Assembly (NCBI RefSeq): GCF_000175215.2
Contig: NC_014816.1
Coordinates: 1,609,001-1,673,000 of the forward strand
Direction of reading: 5' to 3'
Source: Asticcacaulis excentricus CB 48
Lineage (GTDB): Bacteria; Pseudomonadota; Alphaproteobacteria; Caulobacterales; Caulobacteraceae
Length of the DNA stretch: 64,000 bases
In this document: one piece after another, positions 42,805-51,653 of the stretch
Numbering within the stretch: position 1 is the stretch's first letter
How the letters are laid out: each line of letters opens with the position of its first letter
The notes under the pieces: generated by a model
Databases searched by the model: none
What the model saw: only the letters and a program-made list of their open reading frames with translations
Told to the model about the DNA's origin: nothing
Program-made: the position numbers and the translations under genes

Positions 42805-42847
42805 TTGCATACCTCGTTTAAACACGCACAAAAGAGTTAGGCCCGTC

Positions 42848-43096
42848 ATGGCGAACCCGGTGGAAGAGCTGATTGTTGAACTCCTCACGGAGTTGGGAGA
42901 TAAGGAAACCCTGAGTCCTAATCAAGTCGCCAAAACCATAAACGCCGAAAACTGGCGACGCCAGCTACCGCAGGTGCGTGCCGCCATAGGGCAACTCGTA
43001 GAAGCCGGGCGTATCGAAGTGGTGCGCAAGGGCAAGGTGGTCGCATTCGACGGTATCCGCGGCATCTGGCGTATCCGACTGGCGGGCGCGGCGTAA
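42848..43096 (+). CDS. DUF3253 family winged-helix-like small protein
   Basis: 82 aa. The helices LIVELLTELGDKETLSPNQV and LPQVRAAIGQLVEAGRIEVV, followed by VVAFDGIRGIWRIRL, look like a small winged-helix fold of the DUF3253 family. A DNA-binding or protein-binding adapter is plausible, but no function is established. It is divergent from the thioesterase, so they share a 43-nt promoter region. Confidence 0.75.
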   Translation: MANPVEELIVELLTELGDKETLSPNQVAKTINAENWRRQLPQVRAAIGQLVEAGRIEVVRKGKVVAFDGIRGIWRIRLAGAA

Positions 43097-43294
43097 GCCC
43101 GCTCCTGATCAAGGTCACCCGCTTGTTTCAATGCGGCCGGCCTGTCTATGGTAATATGTGACTTAAGCGCGAATGTGTTGAATAAATCCGGCGCCTATTG
43201 TCTCCTTATTTCAGGAACCTTATCTTTTCGCCGTTATATCCGCTATTGATTGAAGACTGGCGCATAACGCGTTTTGCTTTTACCCTCAGGTTTA

Positions 43295-44428
43295 ATGTCG
43301 AAGGCTGATTTTAAAATTGAGACGCCGCCGGGTGGGGAGGCAAGGGTCGTCAGCCTGACAGGTGACTGGACCGCCATTGGTCTGCGCGACGCAGGAGAAC
43401 GGCTGAAGTCCGCTCTCAAGTCAGCTTCTGCGGTCCGCGTCGAAACGGATGATTTGAAGGGCTTTGATACGGCCGGAGCTTATGCCTTGCGTACCGCTCT
43501 GGGCGCGCTTGGCGACGATGCCTTGTTTTCGCATGATCCACGCCTGAGTGCCGTCTATGAGCTGATCCGTGATATCCAGCCTCAGGTGGTTGAGGCACAA
43601 AAAAAGACGGCCCAGCAGAAAGCCCATCCGATCATTGCCGAACTGGCGCAACTGGGGCGAAACACAGAGGACGTATTCAACGATCTGCGCGATCTTAACG
43701 TCTTTATTGGGCAGTTGATCGTCACCGCCTTTATGTCGCTCGTCACACCGGGACGCATTCGCTGGACACCACTCGTGGCGCAGATGCAACAGGCGGGTTT
43801 CGGGGCGCTGATGGTAGTCTGCGTCACCAACTTCTTCGTCGGCGCAGTGATCGCGTTTCTGGGCATCTTACAGCTTCAGCAGTTTGGGGCCGCCGTCTTT
43901 GCGGTCGAACTGATCGGCATTTCGGTCCTGCGTGAATTTGGCCCGGTCATCGCGGCTGTGCTGATCGCCGGGCGCTCGGCCTCGTCCTTCACGGCCGAAA
44001 TCGGTGCGATGAAGATGAATCAGGAAATCAGTGCCATGCGCGTTATGGGCATCAACCCTTTTGATGCCCTGATCTTCCCACGCCTTGCCGCCCTGGTCCT
44101 CACCATGCCGCTGATCACCTTCGCAGGGTCCATGGCCGGTCTTCTGGGCGGTTTCGTCGTAGTGTGGGCACAACTGGGTTATGGGCCGCACTTCTTCTCG
44201 ATCCGGATGACTGAGTACGTGCCCTTCGTGAACTTCTTTGTCGGCATGATCAAGGTGCCGCTCTTTGCCATTGCCATTACCATTATAGGCTGCCGACTGG
44301 GCATGAACGTCACTGAAGACGTCATCTCATTGGGCCGTCAGGTGACGCGCGCTGTTGTGCAGGCCATTTTTACGATCATCCTCATAGATGCGATCGTCGC
44401 CATGATGTTCAACGGGTTTAACTTCTGA
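43295..44428 (+). CDS. Mla-type ABC transporter permease with N-terminal STAS domain
   Basis: 377 aa from the ATG at 43295. Residues about 1-105 form a STAS domain (RVVSLTGDWTAIGLRDAGER, FDTAGAYALRTAL), as MlaB, here fused to the permease. Residues about 130-377 are the MlaE permease: GVSAIGARSM-like FGAVIAAVLIAGRSASSFTA and IGAMKMNQEISAMRVMGINP, followed by LALVLTMP. It moves phospholipids across the periplasm in a retrograde or anterograde manner and helps keep outer-membrane asymmetry. Its stop overlaps the ATG of the ATPase gene by 1 nt. Confidence 0.93.
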   Translation: MSKADFKIETPPGGEARVVSLTGDWTAIGLRDAGERLKSALKSASAVRVETDDLKGFDTAGAYALRTALGALGDDALFSHDPRLSAVYELIRDIQPQVVEAQKKTAQQKAHPIIAELAQLGRNTEDVFNDLRDLNVFIGQLIVTAFMSLVTPGRIRWTPLVAQMQQAGFGALMVVCVTNFFVGAVIAFLGILQLQQFGAAVFAVELIGISVLREFGPVIAAVLIAGRSASSFTAEIGAMKMNQEISAMRVMGINPFDALIFPRLAALVLTMPLITFAGSMAGLLGGFVVVWAQLGYGPHFFSIRMTEYVPFVNFFVGMIKVPLFAIAITIIGCRLGMNVTEDVISLGRQVTRAVVQAIFTIILIDAIVAMMFNGFNF

Positions 44429-45237
44429 TGACCGAAGCCCCCGCACCCGTTTCCGCCCCCCCCACCCATCCCCTCGTCATCGAAGGACTGCGCAATCAGT
44501 TCGGTGCCAATATTGTGCACGACAACCTTGACCTGACGGTCGACCGCGGCAAGGTCATGGGTGTGGTTGGCGGCTCCGGCACCGGCAAGACGGTGCTACT
44601 CAACTCGATCCTTGGGCTGCAAAAGCCCTCCAAGGGGGCGATACACCTGTTTGGAAAGGACATCACGAAGCTCAGCGAAAAGCAACTACGCCTGACGCAA
44701 TCACGCTTTGGCGTGCTGTTCCAGAGCGGGGCGCTGTTTTCGGCGCTCAGCGTAATCGAAAATGTCTGCGTGCCCCTGACCGAATACGCGAAGCTGAAAC
44801 CCGCACAAATGCGCGAAGTCGGCCTGATGAAGATGGCCTTGGCGGGCTTGCCGCTCGATGCCGCTGACAAGCGGCCGTCAGAACTGTCAGGGGGCATGAT
44901 CAAGCGCACGGCTTTGGCGCGTGCGCTGGTGCTTGATCCGGAGTTGCTGTTCCTCGATGAGCCGACCGCTGGCCTCGACCCCATCGGGGCAGCGGCGTTC
45001 GACGCGCTGATCCGCGAACTGTCGGACAGCCTGAACCTGACCGTTTTCATGATCACCCACGATCTCGACAGCCTGTACGCCATCTGCGATGAAGTGGCGG
45101 TGCTGGCCGACAAACGCGTGGTGGCACAGGCCCCACCAAAAGTACTGGAACAATCCGACCACCCGTGGATTCATGAGTATTTCAACGGCCCGCGTGGGCG
45201 GTCTTCGCAAAGCCGAGGGACGGGAGACGCGTCATGA
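44428..45237 (+). CDS. Mla-type ABC transporter ATP-binding protein
   Basis: 269 aa. Walker A GVVGGSGTGKTVLLNSILGL, Q-loop in GVLFQSGALFSALSVIENVC, signature LSGGMIKRTALARAL, Walker B PELLFLDEPTAGLDPIG and the H-loop MITHDL are all intact. It is the energy-coupling MlaF of the lipid transporter. The first base of the ATG lies in the permease stop, and the MCE protein gene follows after 71 nt. Confidence 0.94.
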   Translation: MTEAPAPVSAPPTHPLVIEGLRNQFGANIVHDNLDLTVDRGKVMGVVGGSGTGKTVLLNSILGLQKPSKGAIHLFGKDITKLSEKQLRLTQSRFGVLFQSGALFSALSVIENVCVPLTEYAKLKPAQMREVGLMKMALAGLPLDAADKRPSELSGGMIKRTALARALVLDPELLFLDEPTAGLDPIGAAAFDALIRELSDSLNLTVFMITHDLDSLYAICDEVAVLADKRVVAQAPPKVLEQSDHPWIHEYFNGPRGRSSQSRGTGDAS

Positions 45238-45308
45238 CATGCCGAGGTTATGTCCACGTCTACACGGCGACCCTGAACGGCATACGCGCCGTGACGAGAG
45301 GAGAGTAA

Positions 45309-46271
45309 ATGGAAAGACAGGCCCATTACGCGGTTGTCGGACTGATCACCCTGGTGCTCACCGCGGCCGCCTTTGTCTTTGCCTTCTGGCTGATTCAGGG
45401 AAGTTTCAACGAAACCTATTCGGAATACGACGTGGTTTTCAACTCTTCGGTCAATGGTCTGACCGAGGGCGGCGAAGTGCATTTCAACGGCATCAAGGTC
45501 GGCGAGGTCAAGGAGCTACGTCTGGGTAAGGCCAATACGGCTCAGGTTATTGCGACCGTGCGCGTCGATTCCTCAACCCCTGTGCGCGTTGATTCCACCG
45601 CCGTGCTGGAGCCGCTGGGCGTCACTGGCCTCAACTATATCCAGATTTCGCCGGGCTCCAAGGAAGCGGCACTGCTCAAGCGTGAGCCCGGTATCGGCGC
45701 CCGCAACCCGATTATTCGAGCCACCGAAAGCCGTCTGGACAAGCTGCTGGCGGGGTCGGGGGGCGTGATAGAGAGCGCCTATGAATCGCTCAACCGTATC
45801 AATCGTCTGATGTCCGATGACAATCTCAACGCCTTTTCCAAGACGATGAAAAATATCGAAGACATTACCAGCGATATTGGTGAAGTCACCGAAGACCTCA
45901 AACAGCGCAAGCAACTGTTGGATGACGCTCACGAGGCCATTGTGCAGGCCGGCATCGCCGCTGAGAACCTGTCCAAGCTGGCCAATTCGGCCGATGTGCT
46001 GGTCAAGGACCGTGTGCCGCAGACCATGAACCGCATCGACGACGCCGCTGCCAAGCTGGCCGATGCCGCGACCGAGGTCGCCAACCTGTCGAAGGTGGCA
46101 CAAGGGCCGATCAACGAAGTGTCCGAGACCACCCTGCCCGCTCTATCGGATAGCCTGCGCAACCTCAATCAGGCCACCCGCTCCGTCGAAGACCTCGTTG
46201 AAGAGGTTCGCGCCAGTCCGCAGGGCCTGATCGGCAAACCCAAGGCCAAAGAGAGAAAGGTCAATCCGTAA
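45309..46271 (+). CDS. MlaD/MCE family substrate-binding protein
   Basis: 320 aa. One N-terminal membrane helix (AVVGLITLVLTAAAFVFAFW) and then the MCE domain with VVFNSSVNGLTEGGEVHFNG. A long coiled-coil-like helix follows at about 150-300. MlaD-type proteins are inner-membrane anchored and form a hexameric ring in the periplasm that shuttles phospholipids. The stop overlaps the lipoprotein gene start by 1 nt, confirming co-translation. Confidence 0.93.
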   Translation: MERQAHYAVVGLITLVLTAAAFVFAFWLIQGSFNETYSEYDVVFNSSVNGLTEGGEVHFNGIKVGEVKELRLGKANTAQVIATVRVDSSTPVRVDSTAVLEPLGVTGLNYIQISPGSKEAALLKREPGIGARNPIIRATESRLDKLLAGSGGVIESAYESLNRINRLMSDDNLNAFSKTMKNIEDITSDIGEVTEDLKQRKQLLDDAHEAIVQAGIAAENLSKLANSADVLVKDRVPQTMNRIDDAAAKLADAATEVANLSKVAQGPINEVSETTLPALSDSLRNLNQATRSVEDLVEEVRASPQGLIGKPKAKERKVNP

Positions 46272-46966
46272 TGATGACGCGCGTTACACGTCGCTCTTTG
46301 AGCCTCGGTCTGCTGACCGCCGGTCTGGCCACCGGCCTCAGCGGCTGCATTACCCTACTGCCCGAAGTGAAGCCGGTGCAGCTTTACAGCATCCGCTTCA
46401 ATCCGGCCCTGTTGGAAAAAGACGAGGTAAAGGCCCCGCCTGCCTCGCCGGACGCCCGACCGGCCGACGTCTTCGTCAATTTCGATGGCTTTCCCCGTGC
46501 CGCCGCCGGAGACCGTATCGTGACCATAGAAGGCAACGAGGTTTCCTACGTGTCGGGCGGCCGTTGGGCCAGCACGGCGCAGGGCCAGTTCCGTGACCTC
46601 ATGTCTGAAGGCTTTGCACGGCACGCTAGTCCTGAGGTGCGTCTTGGTGATCAGGGCCGTGTGTCCGGCAATTACCGGCTTGACATCAATGTCCGACGCT
46701 TTGAAGCGGTTTATGCCAAGCGCCGACCAACCGTCGTTGTGGCTCTGGATGCGCGACTAGTGCGGCTGAAAGACCGGCAGGTGATGGCGGAAAAATTCAT
46801 ATCCTCAGAAATCGTCGTGCGTAAGGGCAGTCTGGGGCCGATGATCGAAGGGTTTGAAAGCGCCGCATCACGTGTGACGGTGGACGTAATCGCTTTCACC
46901 GAAACGGCAGTGGGTGAGGCAAAAGCCAAAGAGGCCGCGGTGGAGATACCGGCACCCGCCCAGTAA
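46271..46966 (+). CDS. ABC-type transport auxiliary lipoprotein (PqiC-like)
   Basis: 231 aa. A lipoprotein signal, LTAGLATGLSGCITLLPEVK, with lipobox LSGC. The body resembles the auxiliary lipoprotein family attached to MCE/Mla-type transporters: LYSIRFNPALLEKDE, RPADVFVNFDGFPRAAAGD, WASTAQGQFRDLMSEGFARH. It would sit in the outer or inner membrane and hand lipid to or from the MCE ring. It is the last gene of the operon and has a strong terminator after it. Confidence 0.88.
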   Translation: MMTRVTRRSLSLGLLTAGLATGLSGCITLLPEVKPVQLYSIRFNPALLEKDEVKAPPASPDARPADVFVNFDGFPRAAAGDRIVTIEGNEVSYVSGGRWASTAQGQFRDLMSEGFARHASPEVRLGDQGRVSGNYRLDINVRRFEAVYAKRRPTVVVALDARLVRLKDRQVMAEKFISSEIVVRKGSLGPMIEGFESAASRVTVDVIAFTETAVGEAKAKEAAVEIPAPAQ

Positions 46967-46969
46967 CAA

Positions 46970-46999
46970 AAAAGCCCGGTCGTTGAACCGGGCTTTTTT
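46970..46999. terminator. Bidirectional rho-independent terminator
   Basis: An 11-bp perfect stem AAAAGCCCGGT / ACCGGGCTTTT with a 6-nt loop, flanked by A runs on the left and T runs on the right. It serves both the Mla operon (plus) and the convergent DUF2336 gene (minus). Confidence 0.93.
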
Positions 47000-47011
47000 A
47001 TTGACCGTGCC

Positions 47012-48163
47012 TCAGGCCGCTTGAAGGGTTGATTTGCCACCCCGGCGGCGGCCGCGCGCATCGCGGTCCAGACGCTCATACAGATAGATCAGATCTTCGC
47101 GCGGCGCGAACGGCACCTGAGTCAAAAAGCGTTCGATCATACGGGCCTGAAAGCGAAACACGTCGGGATCGGTATTTTCGCTGGCCAGCGAGTGATATGT
47201 GTCCACGGCAATACGGAAGGTCTGGAACATACGCGCCGGAAGGCCCGCCCGGTCATAGATGGCGCGCAATCCCAAGGCCCCGGCATCATGCACCATCAGC
47301 CAGCAACGATCGTGCGGCACTCCCGACAGCTCCGCCAGAGCGTGCTCAAAGAAGGCCATATGTCCGCGCGCTAGCGCTCGCAGCATCAGGGACGGTGTCA
47401 TGCGTCCGGCAATGACAAGGTGGCGCGCCAGAGCCGCTGGATCGCGGCTGGCACCCGTCTGATCGGCGACGTCCAGTGTGGCGCGCTCCTGCGTCGCCTC
47501 GGTGATCTGCACCGCCGTCTCCGGCTGGATGGCGTGGCGGGACACCAGTTGTTCCTTAAGCGACTGGCTGACCATATGGATAAGCTTTTCGGTCACGGCG
47601 ACCGGCAGGTTCCGGCGATTGATCAGCGTATTCTGTACAATTTCGGACTCTCCAAAACGTTCCAGCACCGCATCCATCCCTGCACTGCTGAACACGGCTT
47701 GATTATTAGCGCAGGCGATCAACACGGCCTCTTCGACGCCGTGCTCGGCCAAAGCCGTGGTCACGGTTTCCGACAAAGTCTCGCGACGTGCCACCGCCAT
47801 CTGACGCGCAGGCCCTCCAGAGCGGATTATGTCAGCCAGATCTTCGTCCGTAAACACCGGGGAGTAGCTTAGGACGGGTATGGCCACCGCCTGCACGTCG
47901 CGCGACAGGCGCAAGGCGACGTCGTGTGGCAGAAGGCTGGAAGTGCGCAACGTGACAGCCAGCGACTTGCGCACCAGCTCGGCGGCATCGTCAGCCAGCA
48001 GGCGGATGATTTCCTGCGCGGCGGCACGCTCGACTTCGCTCAATTCGCTGCGCTCCATCAGGCGGCATACCTTATGGGTGGCGACAGCACGATCATCGGC
48101 ATTGTCACTTCTGACCAGACGGGCGACGTCCGTTTCGGAAAGCAGGTTACGCGAAGCGGTCAT
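47012..48163 (-). CDS. DUF2336 domain protein
   Basis: 383 aa, helical throughout. LSVAVTLRTSSLLPHDVALRL, IPVLSYSPVFTDEDLADII and ARHLVIAGRMTPSLMLRALA are the DUF2336 pattern, a HEAT-like helical repeat found mostly in Alphaproteobacteria, with no set function. It may bind other proteins. It converges on the Mla operon terminator. The frame has no upstream partner on its strand. Confidence 0.85.
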   Translation of the reverse strand: MTASRNLLSETDVARLVRSDNADDRAVATHKVCRLMERSELSEVERAAAQEIIRLLADDAAELVRKSLAVTLRTSSLLPHDVALRLSRDVQAVAIPVLSYSPVFTDEDLADIIRSGGPARQMAVARRETLSETVTTALAEHGVEEAVLIACANNQAVFSSAGMDAVLERFGESEIVQNTLINRRNLPVAVTEKLIHMVSQSLKEQLVSRHAIQPETAVQITEATQERATLDVADQTGASRDPAALARHLVIAGRMTPSLMLRALARGHMAFFEHALAELSGVPHDRCWLMVHDAGALGLRAIYDRAGLPARMFQTFRIAVDTYHSLASENTDPDVFRFQARMIERFLTQVPFAPREDLIYLYERLDRDARGRRRGGKSTLQAA

Positions 48164-48234
48164 GGGAGGAGGTCCTGATCATCTCGTACCGGACGAGTCT
48201 AGACGGCACGTCTTGCAATTGTCCGCTCCGCCCC

Positions 48235-48249
48235 TTAACGAATCCTTAC
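48235..48249. promoter_or_regulatory. Possible CtrA-like site before the hybrid kinase
   Basis: TTAA-N7-TTAC, about 93 nt before the ATG at 48342. One base differs from the CtrA consensus TTAA-N7-TTAA. Low confidence. Confidence 0.2.
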
Positions 48250-48341
48250 CGACACCCGCGTGAGGGCCTGATCACCTCTCAAAAATTAACTTTTCCGGTT
48301 TTGGTAACGGGACCGCAATCTGTTTGCGCCATTCTGGGGCC

Positions 48342-50123
48342 ATGTCAGAGCCCACGTCCCCCTCATATGCCGAAGCCGAGGTCGTTCTCACGCAAGAACA
48401 GATCGCGCTTGATTACGGTCTGAAGGCGCAGGTGCGCCTGTTGCCCTATGCGCTTGGCTTTTTTGCCATCGGCCTACCAGTCTATATCTGGGGTGCCAAC
48501 TATTTTATGTCGCCCCTTTACATTGCGCAGAATATTGGGCTGTTTGTCTGCGTCTGGGCAGCGTTTTTTTTACTTAAACCCTCGCTGAAAACCGACGCCC
48601 GCCCCACTCGTCAGAGTCTCAATGTGCGGCTGAGACGGCAGTGGCTGTGCGGGGCCTTGTGGTCGCTGAGCCTTCTGGCGGCATCTTTGAATTGCATCGG
48701 CGGCGGTCAGGCCGCACAGGTCTTCGCGACCATCTGCGCCGGGGCCGCGGTGGGCATCATCTTTTTCAGCGCCCCGGTCCTGCTGTTCCTGCTGACGCTT
48801 GCGCCGCTGGCCATGGCCGGCCCTATACTGGCTCTCAATCTGACCCATCCGGATGGCGCCTGGACGAGCCTGATTACAGGTGGACTGGCCATGGCACTGG
48901 CGCTGGGCTTGATCATGAACCGTCATCTGCAGGAACATTATCAACTGGCCTTCGCGCAACTGCGCACCCTCGAGGAGCGCGAGGCCGCCCGAACCGCCCG
49001 CGACGCCCTGACCCGCGATCAGATGGCCCTGATGAAGACTTTGTCGCGCGAAATCGCCACAGGTCTGCGCAGCGTGGATCAGACGCTGGGGCAGGGTCTG
49101 TCGCACCTTAGCCGGGCTCCCGCCCCGCGCCATTATGTCGAAAGCGCACGCAGCGAAATCGACCATCTGCTGGGGCTGATCACCACTACGCTGGATGAGG
49201 GGGAAGCCCGCTCAGGCCAAATGGTGCTGGACCTGCGGCCGTTGGATATCGAAGGCCTGGTCCGTGAGGTCACCGCCGGTTTCCAAGAGATGGCCGACGC
49301 CAGAGGGCTGGATCTCACACTCACCCTGCCGCCCCGCCCCGACGCAGGAGCGGCCATCGGTGATGCGCCGCGTGTGGAGCAGATTCTGTCGCATCTGCTG
49401 GCTAATGCCTTGCAATATACCCCAAAGGGCAAGGTCGAGGTTCGGCTGCTGCCACCCTCAGACGGGCATCTGCGGGTGGAGGTGGTGGACTCCGGGCCGG
49501 GGCTTGAGCCCGACGAACTGCATCGTGCCTTCCTGCCGCATGAGCGTATTGCGCGCACCTCCGCCGGTTATTCCGGAGCCGGGCTGGGTCTGAACCTATC
49601 GCGGCGTCTGGCCGAGTTAATGTACGGTAACGTCGAGGCCCAGAGCACACCGGATGTAGGCTCCAAATTCTGGCTGGAGCTACCGTTTGATCCGACCGCT
49701 ATACCCCCGCGTCTGATTGACGAGGCTGTCACACCAGTTGCGGAGTCCGTCAGCGGCCTGAAGGTCATGCTGGTATCCAACGACTCTCTGCGTTCGGTTG
49801 AATTGCGCGATACGCTGGAAGGGCTGGGGCATCGCTGCCTGACCGCCACCACACGCCCGCGCGCCGTCTCTCTGGCCGCAAAGGGGGATATCGACGCCGT
49901 GCTGATTGCCACGGGTGCGTTCGAGGATCTGGACAATGCAGCCAACCGCCAGAAGGTGGGTGAATGGTTGGAGCGACTCCGGGCGACACAGACCCGCGAA
50001 ACCCTCAACATTCTGGCCCTTTTGCCGGATGGTCAGCAAGCGGAACCTTTGAGTGAAATGGGCGTGCGCCCCCTGCTGATTCCGCAAACGGAGGACGCCC
50101 TGCGCCGTGCGCTTAGCGCCTGA
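48342..50123 (+). CDS. Degenerate hybrid histidine kinase (pseudokinase with pseudo-receiver)
   Basis: 593 aa from the ATG at 48342. About six membrane helices at residues 30-200 are followed by a dimerisation helix. The HATPase domain is intact, with the N box LLANALQYTPKG, G1 VDSGPGLEP and G2 SGAGLGLNLSRRLAE. The H-box, however, reads LMKTLSREIATGL where the phosphorylated His is replaced by Arg, and the C-terminal receiver has VMLVSNDSLRS and AVLIATGAFED, lacking the acceptor Asp. It may bind ATP and act as a scaffold or regulator of another kinase. Whether it phosphorylates anything is doubtful. Confidence 0.85.
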   Translation: MSEPTSPSYAEAEVVLTQEQIALDYGLKAQVRLLPYALGFFAIGLPVYIWGANYFMSPLYIAQNIGLFVCVWAAFFLLKPSLKTDARPTRQSLNVRLRRQWLCGALWSLSLLAASLNCIGGGQAAQVFATICAGAAVGIIFFSAPVLLFLLTLAPLAMAGPILALNLTHPDGAWTSLITGGLAMALALGLIMNRHLQEHYQLAFAQLRTLEEREAARTARDALTRDQMALMKTLSREIATGLRSVDQTLGQGLSHLSRAPAPRHYVESARSEIDHLLGLITTTLDEGEARSGQMVLDLRPLDIEGLVREVTAGFQEMADARGLDLTLTLPPRPDAGAAIGDAPRVEQILSHLLANALQYTPKGKVEVRLLPPSDGHLRVEVVDSGPGLEPDELHRAFLPHERIARTSAGYSGAGLGLNLSRRLAELMYGNVEAQSTPDVGSKFWLELPFDPTAIPPRLIDEAVTPVAESVSGLKVMLVSNDSLRSVELRDTLEGLGHRCLTATTRPRAVSLAAKGDIDAVLIATGAFEDLDNAANRQKVGEWLERLRATQTRETLNILALLPDGQQAEPLSEMGVRPLLIPQTEDALRRALSA

Positions 50124-50733
50124 GGGTTGCCAACTCACGTTGCAAGTTGGCGCGGGCTTTCGTGTCCAGAGGCTGGAATGCCGGTGTAAGAAACAGACGT
50201 TCTGTGGCCAGCATGGGCTCGATAAAGCGCGTCACACGCCCCATGCGATAGGTTTCAATGCCATAGACGGGCTCGTACTCCTGACGCACCCCGTCGGCAT
50301 AGAGGGCATAGTCAGCCCACGAGGCGCCGAGTATGGCCATGTCGAGATCGAGGAATTGATCCGTGTCAGTATCGCCCGTGCCCCGATGCGTTTTAGTCGC
50401 CTCAATCAACGCCGCCACCTTGTCCAGGAGGGAAACATCTAAGCAATCACTCAATCGTTGATAAGTCGCCTCGGCGCTACGCATCTCATTATCCACCCGC
50501 GCAGGATCATAGATGACGTCGTGGAAAAAGATGGCCAACGCCACAGCGTCAGGCTCACGCCAGAAAAGGCCGCCGCCGCCGTCGAACATGGCTGAGATAT
50601 GGCTCAGACGATGATAATAGCGATGGGGTTCCTGGTATTGAGTAGCCAGCCACTGCCAAGTTTCCACGCTAAGCCTGTCTGGCCATCCAAGCCGCGCCGC
50701 CAGATCGTTCCAGCGATCGCTTAGCTGAACCAT
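50113..50733 (-). CDS. Metal-dependent HD-domain phosphohydrolase
   Basis: 206 aa. HRYYHRLSHISAMFDGGG gives the first His ligands, and AIFFHDVIYDPARVDNEMRS the HD pair; ATKTHRGTGDTDTDQFLDLD supplies the last His and Asp. This is the stand-alone predicted HD phosphohydrolase family, whose members may hydrolyse nucleotides. The substrate is unknown. It overlaps the start of its upstream neighbour's stop by 13 nt on the same strand. Confidence 0.85.
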   Translation of the reverse strand: MVQLSDRWNDLAARLGWPDRLSVETWQWLATQYQEPHRYYHRLSHISAMFDGGGGLFWREPDAVALAIFFHDVIYDPARVDNEMRSAEATYQRLSDCLDVSLLDKVAALIEATKTHRGTGDTDTDQFLDLDMAILGASWADYALYADGVRQEYEPVYGIETYRMGRVTRFIEPMLATERLFLTPAFQPLDTKARANLQRELATLRR

Positions 50734-51590
50734 GAGCCGTTCCCGCCCTCTTCGCTCTTGTCCTTTTCCGGACCGAAGGCCGAAAGCAGTTGCGTGGCGA
50801 ATAACAGACTCTGATCGCTCGTACCATTGCCAAAGGCGATATTGAGCAACTGGGCGTCCGATTGTACGCGTTGCAAACGCGCCAGAAGATAACCGTTGCC
50901 ATTGGCTTCCATCGGCGTGTCGCTGTCGGGCACATTGGGCAGGTCCATCTGCAACGCCCCTCCGGCTTTGGAATTGAGATTGGCCATCAACTGGGCGGCG
51001 CTGACCGGCGCGCCATTGCGGTAGAAGATCGAACGGTTGGCGTTAGCCGCCGCCGGAAACAGGCTGGCCGCCGTCGCACTCGGCCGCCGCTCCACCGCTT
51101 CAATCAGGTTGGCGGCACCCGCGGGCCCCAGAAAATGCGCGGCATAAAGCTCACCCGCCGTTGGGTTGCGGCCCGTACGGCCTTTCAGATAGGCGGCATT
51201 GCCTGCGGTCATCTCCGCTGCCATGGCCGCCGCCGCGTCCTGATTGTAGCGCAGGCCCAGCACCTGCTGACGCGCCTGCGAGTCGGCTACATAATATTGC
51301 CCGTTGCCGCTCTGACGAATGGCGTCGGCATAGCCGCCATAGCCGTGCTTGCCGCCATGTTTTTTGACGGTCGCCAGCCAGGTCTGTTCTATGAATTGAA
51401 ACAGCCCTGCCGCCGACGAGGTCGGGGCCTTGGCATTGGGGTTCAGTGAGCTTTCGCGCTGAGCGGTTTTCAACAAGTAGCTGAAATCCACGCCCGTCCT
51501 CTGGGCCGCCCGCGTGATGGCAGACACCACACTCTGCTTTCGCGGCGAAAGGCCGGAAGAGTCGGGAACGGGAGACGAAGGGCCGGACAT
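50721..51590 (-). CDS. Lytic transglycosylase (SLT domain) protein
   Basis: 289 aa. The SLT catalytic region is at about residues 30-150: FSYLLKTAQRESSLNPNAKA with the catalytic Glu in QRESSLNP, SSAAGLFQFIEQTW, and later GNAAYLKGRTGRNPTAGELY. There is no signal peptide, which is unusual for a peptidoglycan lyase; in Alphaproteobacteria such proteins can be flagellar-rod-associated or exported by the flagellar system. It cleaves peptidoglycan glycan strands. It is upstream of the HD hydrolase on the same strand. Confidence 0.85.
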   Translation of the reverse strand: MSGPSSPVPDSSGLSPRKQSVVSAITRAAQRTGVDFSYLLKTAQRESSLNPNAKAPTSSAAGLFQFIEQTWLATVKKHGGKHGYGGYADAIRQSGNGQYYVADSQARQQVLGLRYNQDAAAAMAAEMTAGNAAYLKGRTGRNPTAGELYAAHFLGPAGAANLIEAVERRPSATAASLFPAAANANRSIFYRNGAPVSAAQLMANLNSKAGGALQMDLPNVPDSDTPMEANGNGYLLARLQRVQSDAQLLNIAFGNGTSDQSLLFATQLLSAFGPEKDKSEEGGNGSWFS

Positions 51591-51653
51591 GAAAGGCGCG
51601 CATTAACCAAAAGATGGGCAAATTTTGCCCGACGAAGGTTAACGACATGTGAA

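Noticed and set aside
14008..48249. Widespread CtrA regulation from TTAA-N7-TTAN matches
   Set aside because: Only two imperfect sites were found (14008-14022 and 48235-48249); at this number chance cannot be excluded.
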